Of a stretch of 5,614 nucleotides of DNA, positions 1 to 5,345 are shown one piece after another. The position numbers were made by a program, and so were the translations under genes. Source of the DNA: an uncultured Ruminococcus sp. Lineage in GTDB: Bacteria; Bacillota; Clostridia; Oscillospirales; Acutalibacteraceae. The DNA lies in assembly GCA_902766585.1 (NCBI GenBank), contig CACXDV010000101.1:1-5614 (forward strand), in the 5' to 3' direction. Each line of letters begins with the position of its first letter. Within the stretch, counting starts at the first letter, position 1. The notes under the pieces are model-generated. The model was not told the DNA's origin, ran no database searches, and saw nothing but the letters and a program-made list of their open reading frames with translations.

Positions 1-231
1 AATTACAGCCTGCCGTTTAAAATATATTCGTCAAATGCGAATTTTGTATTTGTTGAAACGGATAAGGCTAAGGACATTTTTGATTATCTTTTAGAGAATT
101 CAATAGCTGTCCGTTATTTCGGGAAATATGACGCGCTTCGCATAACAAGCGGTTCAGAAGAGGAAAATACAGCTTTATTGGTACAATTAGAGCAGTATAT
201 TATAAAAAACATACTAAAAAGAAATCGTTAA
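1..231 (+). CDS. hisC: Histidinol-phosphate aminotransferase, C-terminal part
   Basis: This open frame enters from the left edge and ends at TAA 229-231, giving the last 76 codons of a protein. The visible tail fits the small C-terminal domain of HisC, a PLP-dependent fold-type I aminotransferase that converts imidazole-acetol phosphate plus glutamate to histidinol phosphate in the cytoplasm. The strand SNANFVFVET is followed by a helix, then VRYF (visible residues 37-40) and LRITSGSEEEN (46-56). The Arg of LRIT matches the conserved substrate-carboxylate/phosphate-binding Arg of this family. The PLP lysine lies outside the window. hisB follows 114 bases downstream on the same strand, which supports HisC over other aminotransferases of the family. 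The basic tail after EQYI is rich in Lys and Asn and looks unremarkable. Confidence 0.88.
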   Translation, partial: NYSLPFKIYSSNANFVFVETDKAKDIFDYLLENSIAVRYFGKYDALRITSGSEEENTALLVQLEQYIIKNILKRNR

Positions 232-281
232 AAAAATAACAGTGTGTATATTTTCTAAAAAAGATTAAGTTTTTGTTATTA

Positions 282-318
282 TGTATTTACAAACCCTGCA
301 AAATAGTCTATACTATTT
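282..318 (+). promoter_or_regulatory. Promoter of hisB with overlapping dyads
   Basis: A sigma-70-type promoter is readable: -35 TTTACA (286-291), a 17-base spacer and -10 TATACT (309-314). It predicts a start near 321 and a leader of about 25 bases. Two perfect inverted repeats lie on it: TGTA-TT-TACA (282-291) covers the -35 and AAATAGT-CTAT-ACTATTT (301-318) covers the -10. Either could be an operator, but no regulator is identified. The leader is too short to hold a T-box or attenuator. The promoter means hisB and the genes after it can be transcribed separately from hisC. Confidence 0.6.
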
Positions 319-345
319 CTACACAATACGAAGGAGGCAGATAGT

Positions 346-924
346 ATGCGCACAGCTCATATCATCAGAGATACAAGGGAAACAAGCATAGACCTTGAGC
401 TTTCGCTTGATGGCGGCGAGGTGCAGATCAATACAGGCATAGGTTTTTTTGACCATATGCTGAATGCCTTTGCCGTTCACGGGGGCTTTGGACTAAAGCT
501 TCATGTTAAGGGCGATTTGGAAGTAGATTGTCATCATACCATTGAGGATACAGGCATTGTACTCGGAAAAGCTCTCAGAGAAGCATTAGGTGATAAAGCA
601 GGAATTGCCCGTTTCGGAACCTTTTATATACCGATGGACGAAGCGCTTGGTTTTTGCTCATTGGATATAAGCGAAAGACCTTATCTTGTGTTTGATGCTT
701 CATTTCCCGAAGAAAAGATCGGCGGATATGATACCTGTATGACAGAGGAGTTTATGAGAGCGCTTGCAGTGAATGCAGGCATAACACTTCATCTTTCCTG
801 TATGTACGGAAAAAATTCGCATCATATGACAGAGGCACTTTATAAGGCGCTGGCTCATGCTTTAAAAGCAGCGGTTCAGCCGACGTTCTCAGATAAGCCG
901 CTTTCTACAAAGGGCGTATTGTAA
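346..924 (+). CDS. hisB: Imidazoleglycerol-phosphate dehydratase (HisB)
   Basis: The 192-residue protein has the normal length of a monofunctional IGP dehydratase, which removes water from imidazole-glycerol phosphate to give imidazole-acetol phosphate, the HisC substrate. The family signatures are complete: FFDHML at 34-39, HHTIED at 63-68, HHMTEA at 159-164 and STKG at 187-190. The two HHxxE repeats (His63, His64, Glu67 and His159, His160, Glu163) with His37 and His45 are the expected Mn-binding histidines and acids of the duplicated fold. The enzyme is a cytoplasmic 24-mer in characterised relatives. There is no fused histidinol-phosphatase domain as in the E. coli bifunctional protein, so a separate phosphatase is needed. 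The ATG start is set by AAGGAGG at 331-337, eight bases upstream. hisA follows after a 45-base gap where hisH usually lies. Confidence 0.97.
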   Translation: MRTAHIIRDTRETSIDLELSLDGGEVQINTGIGFFDHMLNAFAVHGGFGLKLHVKGDLEVDCHHTIEDTGIVLGKALREALGDKAGIARFGTFYIPMDEALGFCSLDISERPYLVFDASFPEEKIGGYDTCMTEEFMRALAVNAGITLHLSCMYGKNSHHMTEALYKALAHALKAAVQPTFSDKPLSTKGVL

Positions 925-969
925 TTTAACTGATAACAAAAATGAATCTTTTATGGAAGGTAGATATAT

Positions 970-1716
970 ATGTTAGTTTTACCCGCAATAGATATAATAG
1001 ACGGCACTTGTGTCAGACTTAAGAAGGGTGATTATTCCACTGCCGAAAAGGTTGCGGAAAACATTCTTGACACAGCAAAAAGCTTTGAAGCAGCAGGCGC
1101 AAAATTCATGCACATGGTTGACCTTGATGGCGCAAAGGACGGCAAAAGGATAAATTCAGATGCTATTCTTGAAGTAAGAAAGAACTGCAGTATAAAAATT
1201 GAAGTTGGCGGCGGTATTCGTACAATGGATTCTGTCGAGTATTATCTTGAAAATGGAATAGACAGAGTTATTCTTGGTTCTGCTGCAATAAAGAATCCTG
1301 ATTTTGTAAAGGAAGCAGTAAAAAAATATGCTGAAAAAATAGCAGTTGGCATTGATGCAAAAAACGGTTTTGTTTCAGCAGACGGATGGACTGATACATC
1401 AGAGATCAACTTTATTGATCTTGCTAAGGAAATGGAAGCAATTGGTGTTCAGTACATAATTTTTACTGATATTTCAAAGGACGGTATGCTCAGCGGACCT
1501 AATCTTACGATGCTTGATGAACTTAAATCATCTGTAAAATGTAAGATAGTAGCGTCAGGCGGAGTTGCGACTCTTAAGGATATCATAAATCTTACCGATC
1601 TTGATATTTACGGAGCAATCTGCGGAAAGGCGATTTACAGCGGTTCGCTTGATTTGGCGCAGGCTATTGAGGTTGCTCATATGGCAAAGCATAACGGAAA
1701 AGGAGCAAATCTTTGA
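970..1716 (+). CDS. hisA: ProFAR isomerase (HisA)
   Basis: This 248-residue (beta/alpha)8-barrel enzyme carries out the Amadori rearrangement of ProFAR to PRFAR, step 4 of histidine synthesis, in the cytoplasm. The N-terminal PAIDIIDG provides the catalytic Asp8, and VGIDA provides the second catalytic Asp129. Trp140, the [13 protein letters not shown] stretch (166-178) and VDLDGA (50-55) are typical of HisA rather than the sister barrel HisF. The phosphate-gripping loops GGGIRT (80-85), SGGVAT (196-201) and GKAIYSG (219-225) are intact. The ATG has GGAAGG at 955-960 as its ribosome binding site, nine bases away. The stop codon TGA overlaps the hisI start by one base (TGATG), which suggests coupled translation. 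A bifunctional PriA role (also serving tryptophan synthesis) is known in Actinobacteria but nothing here points to it. Confidence 0.96.
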   Translation: MLVLPAIDIIDGTCVRLKKGDYSTAEKVAENILDTAKSFEAAGAKFMHMVDLDGAKDGKRINSDAILEVRKNCSIKIEVGGGIRTMDSVEYYLENGIDRVILGSAAIKNPDFVKEAVKKYAEKIAVGIDAKNGFVSADGWTDTSEINFIDLAKEMEAIGVQYIIFTDISKDGMLSGPNLTMLDELKSSVKCKIVASGGVATLKDIINLTDLDIYGAICGKAIYSGSLDLAQAIEVAHMAKHNGKGANL

Positions 1717-2060
1717 TGGATAATTTTGATTTTATTGAGGATTATTTTCAGAAAGCTGATCTTCTTCCTGCAATTGTTCAGGAAAAGACAACAGGTCAGG
1801 TTCTTATGCTTGCATATATGAACAGAGAATCCATGAGAAAGACCTTTGAGACGGGGTATACATGGTTCTGGAGCCGTTCAAGACAGGAACTGTGGAACAA
1901 GGGCGCGACCTCCGGTCATCTTCAGAAGGTAATTGATATCAAGGGAGACTGCGATAAGGATACTCTGTTATTAATAGTTGATCAGACAGGCCCGGCGTGT
2001 CATACGGGAAGTCATTCATGCTTTTTCAATAATATTTGGGAGGAATATCATAATGGATAA
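1716..2060 (+). CDS. hisI: Phosphoribosyl-AMP cyclohydrolase (HisI)
   Basis: The 114-residue protein opens the adenine ring of phosphoribosyl-AMP (step 3 of the pathway). It is a stand-alone cyclohydrolase of the usual size, not fused to HisE. Visible signatures are VLMLAYMN (29-36), the [13 protein letters not shown] block starting at 51, and DCDKD (78-82), whose Asp78, Asp80 and Asp82 are the expected Mg ligands. Cys79, Cys95 (in GPACHTG) and Cys102 (in SCF) form the subunit-bridging zinc site. I chose ATG 1716, which overlaps the hisA stop by one base. A TTG at 1713 in the same frame would add one residue and sits closer to the AAAAGGAG at 1698-1705 (7 rather than 10 bases), so it cannot be excluded. 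The 3' end overlaps hisE by eight bases. Confidence 0.95.
   Translation: MDNFDFIEDYFQKADLLPAIVQEKTTGQVLMLAYMNRESMRKTFETGYTWFWSRSRQELWNKGATSGHLQKVIDIKGDCDKDTLLLIVDQTGPACHTGSHSCFFNNIWEEYHNG
2038..2045 (+). promoter_or_regulatory. Ribosome binding site deciding the hisE start
   Basis: GGGAGGAA lies inside the end of hisI, with its GGGAGG core nine bases upstream of ATG 2053. It argues for that ATG over the upstream in-frame ATG at 1978. The extra 25 residues from 1978 would merely be hisI read in another frame. Confidence 0.75.
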
Positions 2061-2385
2061 TCAGAATGAGCTTTATGCTCTTTATGAAACGATTCTGAGC
2101 AGAAAGGAAGAGAAGCAGGAGGGTTCATATACCTGTTATCTTTTTGAAAAGGGGCTTGATAAGATCCTTAAAAAGGTAGGCGAGGAATGCAGCGAAACGA
2201 TCATTGCAGCAAAGAACGGTGACAATAAGGAAACTGTTCTTGAAATCTCAGACCTTATCTATCATCTTTTTGTAATGATGGCTCAGCAGGGAATCACTGT
2301 TGACGAGGTAATGGATGAGCTTTCAAAGAGAAGCCAGAAAACAGGTAATCTTAAAACCTTTCATCAGGTAGATAAGAATACATAA
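2053..2385 (+). CDS. hisE: Phosphoribosyl-ATP pyrophosphohydrolase (HisE)
   Basis: This 110-residue all-alpha enzyme removes pyrophosphate from phosphoribosyl-ATP, step 2 of the pathway, supplying the substrate of HisI. It belongs to the MazG-like NTP pyrophosphatase superfamily. The metal-binding pattern is readable: KVGEECSE gives Glu44, Glu45 and Glu48 (EExxE), and LEISDLIYH gives Glu64 and Asp67 (ExxD). [11 protein letters not shown] (24-34) is the usual HisE entry to the first long helix. Frame and size match stand-alone HisE proteins. The start ATG shares the bases ATGGATAA with the hisI stop, so ribosomes finishing hisI can restart here. The last codons lead directly into the terminator, so this is the end of the his cluster. 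Confidence 0.95.
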   Translation: MDNQNELYALYETILSRKEEKQEGSYTCYLFEKGLDKILKKVGEECSETIIAAKNGDNKETVLEISDLIYHLFVMMAQQGITVDEVMDELSKRSQKTGNLKTFHQVDKNT

Positions 2386-2390
2386 AAAAC

Positions 2391-2423
2391 TGCCGCATGA
2401 GTCACATAATGTCTCATGCGGCA
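2391..2423. terminator. Bidirectional terminator between hisE and the PAP2 gene
   Basis: A perfect 11-base-pair stem TGCCGCATGAG (2391-2401) / CTCATGCGGCA (2413-2423) begins five bases after the hisE stop. The loop can extend the stem with ACA (2404-2406) and TGT (2410-2412). Rightward, the hairpin is followed by a T-rich tail, TTTGATTTT. Leftward, the flanking A-run at 2384-2389 becomes a strong U-tract. It should therefore serve both the his operon and the convergent PAP2 gene. Confidence 0.9.
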
Positions 2424-2430
2424 TTTGATT

Positions 2431-2985
2431 TTAATTATCATCTTTTGAATCAAGCTTTTGCTCATTATTCTTTTTTAAAATTGCTTTTTCAAGATAGTAA
2501 ATACCCGCTGCGTTTATGATTCCGAGAAAGGCTCCGAAAATAACATCAGTCGGAAAATGAACATAGAGATAAAGCCGTGAAAATGCCATTGCTGCAGCGA
2601 AAATATACATTACTATTCCAAGACGCTTGTCATAAAGAAAGCAGACGGTAGCAAAGGTGAAAGCAAAGAAGGTATGGCCTGACGGGAATGAAGTATCCGA
2701 TTCCGGTCTTACAAGAAGCTGAAAGGAAGAATTGAGTTGGTAGGGACGAAGCCGTCCGATAACGAGCTTAAAAATCAGATTGCAGTTCACATAACCTATT
2801 GCAAGAGAAAGCATAAGCGTTTTTGAAAAATCGCGTGTCTTTTTAAAGCAAAAGGTAATAATGATAGTCAGAGCAATAATTGCTCCGAGAAAATATATTG
2901 GTGATGTCAGCGGAATAATGATGTCAAAAAAATCATTTTTAATATTATTCTGAATGAAGTTCAGTATCCGGAATTCCCAATCCAT
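2431..2985 (-). CDS. PAP2-family membrane phosphatase
   Basis: The 184-residue protein is an integral membrane phosphatase of the PAP2 (phosphatidic acid phosphatase type 2) family. All three motifs are present: KxxxxxxRP (Lys73 to Arg80-Pro81), PSGH (101-104) and SRxxxxxHxxxD (Ser136-Arg137, His143, Asp147). His104 and His143 are the expected transfer and nucleophile-pair residues. Hydrophobic segments lie roughly at 22-48, 56-76, 104-117, 123-135 and 146-166, and the tail is charged and cytoplasm-like. I start at ATG 2985 because AGGAGGT (2992-2998) lies six bases upstream. An ATG at 3006 would put that site inside the gene. The substrate cannot be read from sequence. Undecaprenyl diphosphate recycling (BcrC/PgpB-like) or phosphatidylglycerophosphate/phosphatidate dephosphorylation are the likely options. 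The gene stands alone, convergent with his. Confidence 0.9.
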   Translation of the reverse strand: MDWEFRILNFIQNNIKNDFFDIIIPLTSPIYFLGAIIALTIIITFCFKKTRDFSKTLMLSLAIGYVNCNLIFKLVIGRLRPYQLNSSFQLLVRPESDTSFPSGHTFFAFTFATVCFLYDKRLGIVMYIFAAAMAFSRLYLYVHFPTDVIFGAFLGIINAAGIYYLEKAILKKNNEQKLDSKDDN

Positions 2986-2991
2986 AAACAG

Positions 2992-2998
2992 ACCTCCT
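2992..2998 (-). promoter_or_regulatory. Ribosome binding site deciding the PAP2 start
   Basis: On the minus strand this reads AGGAGGT, six bases before ATG 2985. It is a near-ideal Shine-Dalgarno sequence and shows that the upstream in-frame ATG at 3006 is not the main start. Confidence 0.8.
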
Positions 2999-3014
2999 GT
3001 TTTCATCTCATTAT

Positions 3015-3044
3015 ATTATACAAGAATACTTGGGATAAATACAA
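3015..3044 (-). promoter_or_regulatory. Leftward promoter of the PAP2 gene
   Basis: On the minus strand a perfect -10 TATAAT (3020-3015) is preceded, after 18 bases, by TTGTAT (3044-3039), a weak -35. Transcription would begin near 3008 and give a leader of about 23 bases holding the AGGAGGT site. A second minus-strand TATAAT at 3072-3067 has no good -35. Confidence 0.5.
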
Positions 3045-3100
3045 GTCCTTTTTGAGAAAAGTTTATATTATATACGAAAAAATGAACAGGTGTATAATTA

Positions 3101-3146
3101 TTTTTTGAAAAAAGTTATTGATTTTTTTAAACGGATATAGTATAAT
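3101..3146 (+). promoter_or_regulatory. Strong promoter of the SRP RNA gene
   Basis: A consensus -10 TATAAT (3141-3146) lies exactly 17 bases after -35 TTGATT (3118-3123). Directly upstream, TTTTTTGAAAAAA (3101-3113) gives an A/T tract resembling an UP element, as expected for a stable-RNA promoter. The start would be near 3153. The transcript then begins with a small hairpin, TTGCC-AAT-GGTAA (3154-3166), before the SRP RNA proper. Confidence 0.75.
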
Positions 3147-3173
3147 TACAGTGTTGCCAATGGTAATGGAATA

Positions 3174-3350
3174 AAGCAAGACAGATTCATACTTTTGGAG
3201 ATGCGGGCGGGCAGGCGCTGTACGACAGAGCGCCGTGAACCATGTCAGGCGGGGAACCGAGCAGCATTAAGCGTGTATCTTTGTGCGATACAGTCAGTCT
3301 GTTCGCCCGTATCTCCAAGCGTGTGACGCGCTGAGCGGTCTGTCTTGTTT
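3174..3350 (+). other. Outer closing helix of the SRP RNA precursor
   Basis: AAGCAAGACAGA (3174-3185) pairs with TCTGTCTTGTTT (3339-3350) over 12 base pairs with one G-U, enclosing the whole SRP RNA. The right arm runs into the T-tract at 3348-3354. Between this helix and the rod lie nine unpaired bases on the left and, on the right, a small hairpin GCGTG-TGA-CGCGC (3319-3331). The helix is therefore probably a processing stem and/or part of the terminator. In B. subtilis the SRP RNA precursor is trimmed by RNase III, so a similar role is an inference here. Confidence 0.6.
3195..3318 (+). ncRNA. ffs: Signal recognition particle RNA (4.5S-like)
   Basis: This is the RNA scaffold of the signal recognition particle, which binds Ffh and directs membrane and secreted proteins to the translocon. 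The apical part is diagnostic. GTGAACCATGTCAGG leads to a CGG-GGAA-CCG stem with a GNRA tetraloop (3250-3259), followed by AGCAGCATTAAG. The symmetric Ffh-binding loop CAGG (3246-3249) / AGCA (3260-3263) is flanked by ATGT/GCAT. The rod is closed by 15 base pairs, 3195-3209 with 3304-3318. Internal pairing of CTGTACGACA (3218-3227) with 3282-3293 fits helix 5. No Alu-domain hairpins are seen on the 5' side, so it resembles the small type more than the Bacillus large type. Its place directly before dnaX is the same as in B. subtilis. Mature ends are uncertain. Confidence 0.9.
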
Positions 3351-3354
3351 TTTT
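3325..3354 (+). terminator. SRP RNA terminator
   Basis: GAC-g-CGC-TGA-GCG-GTC (3325-3340) can form a six-pair stem with one bulge, followed by a U-rich stretch ending in seven T (3348-3354). Alternatively the 12-base-pair outer helix (right arm 3339-3350) provides the stem abutting the T-tract. The two share bases 3339-3340, so only one can form fully. The local hairpin is modest, so termination may be incomplete, which would let transcription into dnaX. Confidence 0.6.
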
Positions 3355-3381
3355 GTGTAAATCAGAAAGGGGTGACAGAGG

Positions 3382-4962
3382 GTGTATCGCGTATTATACA
3401 GAAAATATCGTCCGAGATTTTTTGCTGATGTGATCGGACAGCCTCATGTTACCGAAACCCTGAAGAATGAGATCCGCACCGACCGTCTGGCTCACGCTTA
3501 TCTTTTCACAGGCTCACGAGGCACAGGAAAGACTACCTGTTCAAAGATACTTTCTAAGGCAGTAAACTGTCTTGATCCTCAGAACGGTGATCCGTGCGGT
3601 GAATGTGAAATATGCAGGGGAATTGATGAAGGAACTGTTCTTGATGTAGTTGAGATAGATGCTGCAAGCAATAATGGCGTAGATGATATCCGTACATTGA
3701 GGGAAGAGGCTTCATTTACTCCGGCAGCAGCAAAGTACAGAGTATATATCATTGACGAGGTGCATATGCTTTCTATAGGAGCCTTCAATGCGCTTTTGAA
3801 GACCTTGGAAGAACCGCCTCCCCATGTATTGTTTATACTTGCAACTACAGAGGTTCATAAGCTTCCGTCTACTATACTGTCACGATGTCAGCGTTTTGAT
3901 TTTCATAGGATTCCGCCTTCGGATATCGCACGAAGGTTAAAGCTTGTATGCGAAAATGAAAAGGTGGAAATAGATGATAACGCGGCATTATTGATAGCCG
4001 GTATTGCCGACGGTGCTATGCGAGATGCTTTATCGCTCCTTGATCAGTGCATGGGAAAGGGAGAGCATATTACCGAGGATACAGTCAGAGAAACGGCAGG
4101 ACTTGCTGATAAAGGACATCTGTTTTCAATGACAGAGGCTTTCACAAATAAGGACAGCGCCGCTGCAATAGTTCTGATAGATAAGCTGTACAGTGATTCA
4201 AAGGATATGGCAAGGCTTTGTGAGGAGCTTATAGAGCATTACAGAGAACTGATGCTAATCAAGACGATAAAGAAGCCCCGTGATATACTTGTAATGTCTG
4301 ATGAAGACTATAATCGTTCCACAGATCAGGCTTTAGCAATTCCGCTGGGAGATATAGTCAGAATAATAGATGTTTTGAATGAAGCGCATGAAAGTATGCT
4401 TCGCGGTTCAAACCGCCGAATTGAAATGGAAATGACAGCAGTCAGACTCTGTTCTCCGGATATCGAACCAAAGCTTGATCCCGAACTTTCACAGCGTGTT
4501 GCAAGGATCGAAAAGGCATTGGTTGATCTTAGAGATATCCCGCGTGAAAGGGTGTCATCTAAAACAGCGTCTGCACCTGTTCCTCCTCCTGTTTCCCGTC
4601 CGGATTATAATATGATGGAGCAGCTCAGGAGAGAGGCGTCTCCGATGACACAGTGGCCTGAGGTCGTTGAGGAGATAAAGAAACATTCAAAGATCGTCGG
4701 TACAAGCTTTGACGGAAGCAATGCTTATATTTCAGGCAGATATGTCCTTGTTGATTCTCAGAATAATATCTGCTTTGATTTGCTGAGGAGCAATGATCGT
4801 CTCAGGGCACAGGTACGCGATGCGATCAAATTGATAACAGGACAAAATTACAATTTAGGAAGATATTCTTATCCTGATGAAAAAAAGGCTGAGGATGATC
4901 CTCTTTCCGAATTTGTAAAGGATCTGAAAACAGCAGGGATACCTGTTGATGATAAGAAATAA
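3382..4962 (+). CDS. dnaX: DNA polymerase III subunit gamma/tau
   Basis: This 526-residue AAA+ protein is the clamp-loader motor that opens the sliding clamp and organises the replicative polymerase. The N-terminus LYRKYRPRFF is typical. Walker A is GSRGTGKT (44-51); the zinc module uses Cys63, Cys72, Cys75 and Cys78; Walker B is IIDEVH (123-128). Sensor 1 is LATTE (153-157), the arginine finger lies in SRCQ (Arg168), and sensor 2 is in GAMRDAL (Arg214). The collar/oligomerisation domain spans roughly 245-360. A Pro-rich linker (about 393-407) precedes a C-terminal domain to 526. The length is slightly below the roughly 560 of B. subtilis. The start is GTG, with AAAGGGGTGA (3366-3375) upstream. 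An A AAA AAG heptamer (4881-4887) is in the correct phase for -1 slippage. ybaB follows 27 bases on. Confidence 0.97.
   Translation: MYRVLYRKYRPRFFADVIGQPHVTETLKNEIRTDRLAHAYLFTGSRGTGKTTCSKILSKAVNCLDPQNGDPCGECEICRGIDEGTVLDVVEIDAASNNGVDDIRTLREEASFTPAAAKYRVYIIDEVHMLSIGAFNALLKTLEEPPPHVLFILATTEVHKLPSTILSRCQRFDFHRIPPSDIARRLKLVCENEKVEIDDNAALLIAGIADGAMRDALSLLDQCMGKGEHITEDTVRETAGLADKGHLFSMTEAFTNKDSAAAIVLIDKLYSDSKDMARLCEELIEHYRELMLIKTIKKPRDILVMSDEDYNRSTDQALAIPLGDIVRIIDVLNEAHESMLRGSNRRIEMEMTAVRLCSPDIEPKLDPELSQRVARIEKALVDLRDIPRERVSSKTASAPVPPPVSRPDYNMMEQLRREASPMTQWPEVVEEIKKHSKIVGTSFDGSNAYISGRYVLVDSQNNICFDLLRSNDRLRAQVRDAIKLITGQNYNLGRYSYPDEKKAEDDPLSEFVKDLKTAGIPVDDKK
4881..4903 (+). promoter_or_regulatory. 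Candidate -1 frameshift site in dnaX
   Basis: The heptamer A AAA AAG (4881-4887) lies in the zero frame as GAA AAA AAG, the same slippery sequence that E. coli dnaX uses to make gamma. A -1 slip would add GGC (Gly) and then meet TGA at 4890-4892. A short hairpin GAGGA-TGA-TCCTC (4891-4903) starts three bases after the heptamer, and AGGAAG (4857-4862) lies upstream. The hairpin is small, its spacing short and the AGGAAG rather distant, so activity is uncertain. Confidence 0.35.
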
Positions 4963-4976
4963 AATCAAAAATTATT

Positions 4977-4981
4977 GGAGG
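4977..4981 (+). promoter_or_regulatory. Ribosome binding site deciding the ybaB start
   Basis: GGAGG lies eight bases before ATG 4990. A TTG at 4975 in the same frame would use this site as codons and has no ribosome binding site of its own, so ATG 4990 is preferred. Confidence 0.8.
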
Positions 4982-4989
4982 AAAAGAAA

Positions 4990-5343
4990 ATGAAAGCGAG
5001 ATTACCCAAGGGCTACAGCAATGGCGGAGGAAATACAAATATCCAGCAGCTTGCGCGTCAGGCTCAGAAGATGCAGGAGGAAATGGATGCTGCAAGCAAG
5101 GAGCTTGAGGAAAAGGAATATACAGCACAGGCTGGCGGCGGAGTAGTAAAGGCTGTTGTTAAAGGAAGCCTTGAGGTTCAGTCAATAGAGATAAGCAAGG
5201 ATGTAGTTGATCCTGAGGATATCGAAACTCTTTCAGAGCTTGTTATTGCAGCGGTTAACGAAGCAATTCGTCAGGCAAGGGAAGAGAAGTCTGAAACAAT
5301 GGATAAGATCTCAGGCGGACTTAATGTTCCCGGCTTGTTCTGA
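4990..5343 (+). CDS. YbaB/EbfC-family nucleoid-associated protein
   Basis: This 117-residue cytoplasmic protein belongs to the YbaB/EbfC family, dimeric DNA-binding proteins that coat or bend the nucleoid; the exact role remains unsettled. The N-terminal helix with LARQAQKMQEEMD (about 21-33) is followed by the central GGGVVKAVVKG block (49-59) and the strand LEVQSIEIS. Then come DPEDIETLSELVIAAVNEA (74-92) and a Gly-rich tail, KISGGLNVPGLF. A Gly/Asn-rich stretch near the N-terminus (YSNGGGNTN, 9-17) precedes the helix. Family size is about 100-110 residues, so the length is normal. The gene lies between dnaX and recR, as in B. subtilis (yaaK) and E. coli (ybaB), which supports the call and suggests a replication/repair transcription unit. 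recR starts two bases after the stop. Confidence 0.93.
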   Translation: MKARLPKGYSNGGGNTNIQQLARQAQKMQEEMDAASKELEEKEYTAQAGGGVVKAVVKGSLEVQSIEISKDVVDPEDIETLSELVIAAVNEAIRQAREEKSETMDKISGGLNVPGLF

Positions 5344-5345
5344 TC

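Noticed and set aside
249..263. CodY-like box TATTTTCTAAAAAAG upstream of hisB
   Set aside because: It differs from the 15-base CodY consensus at about four positions, and such matches are frequent in A+T-rich spacers.
227..280. Possible hisC terminator (GTTA...TAAC and AAAAA...TTTTT pairings)
   Set aside because: The stems are only four to five A/T-rich pairs with no G+C core and no clean T-tract after them.
1978..2052. In-frame extension of hisE to an ATG at 1978
   Set aside because: The added 25 residues are the hisI sequence read in another frame and do not resemble HisE; GGGAGG at 2038 points to ATG 2053.
3093..3098. Second plus-strand TATAAT upstream of the SRP RNA promoter
   Set aside because: No usable -35 lies 16-18 bases upstream, and the TG before it is not at extended -10 spacing.
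3214..3234. Local hairpin GGCGCT...AGCGCC in the 5' arm of the SRP RNA, with TGTATC...GATACA in the 3' arm
   Set aside because: Both can form locally, but the competing rod pairing of 3218-3230 with 3279-3293 fits the known SRP RNA fold better; kept only as an alternative fold.
3356..3361. TGTAAA as a -10 element for dnaX
   Set aside because: No -35 is present at suitable spacing and the start point would fall within the ribosome binding site.
3579..3788. 69-codon open frame on the minus strand inside dnaX
   Set aside because: It lies wholly opposite the conserved AAA+ domain of dnaX and shows no recognisable domain; it is a shadow frame.
4826..5128. 100-codon open frame on the minus strand across the dnaX/ybaB junction
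   Set aside because: It is antisense to two well-supported genes, has no domain signature, and has the composition of a reversed coding frame.
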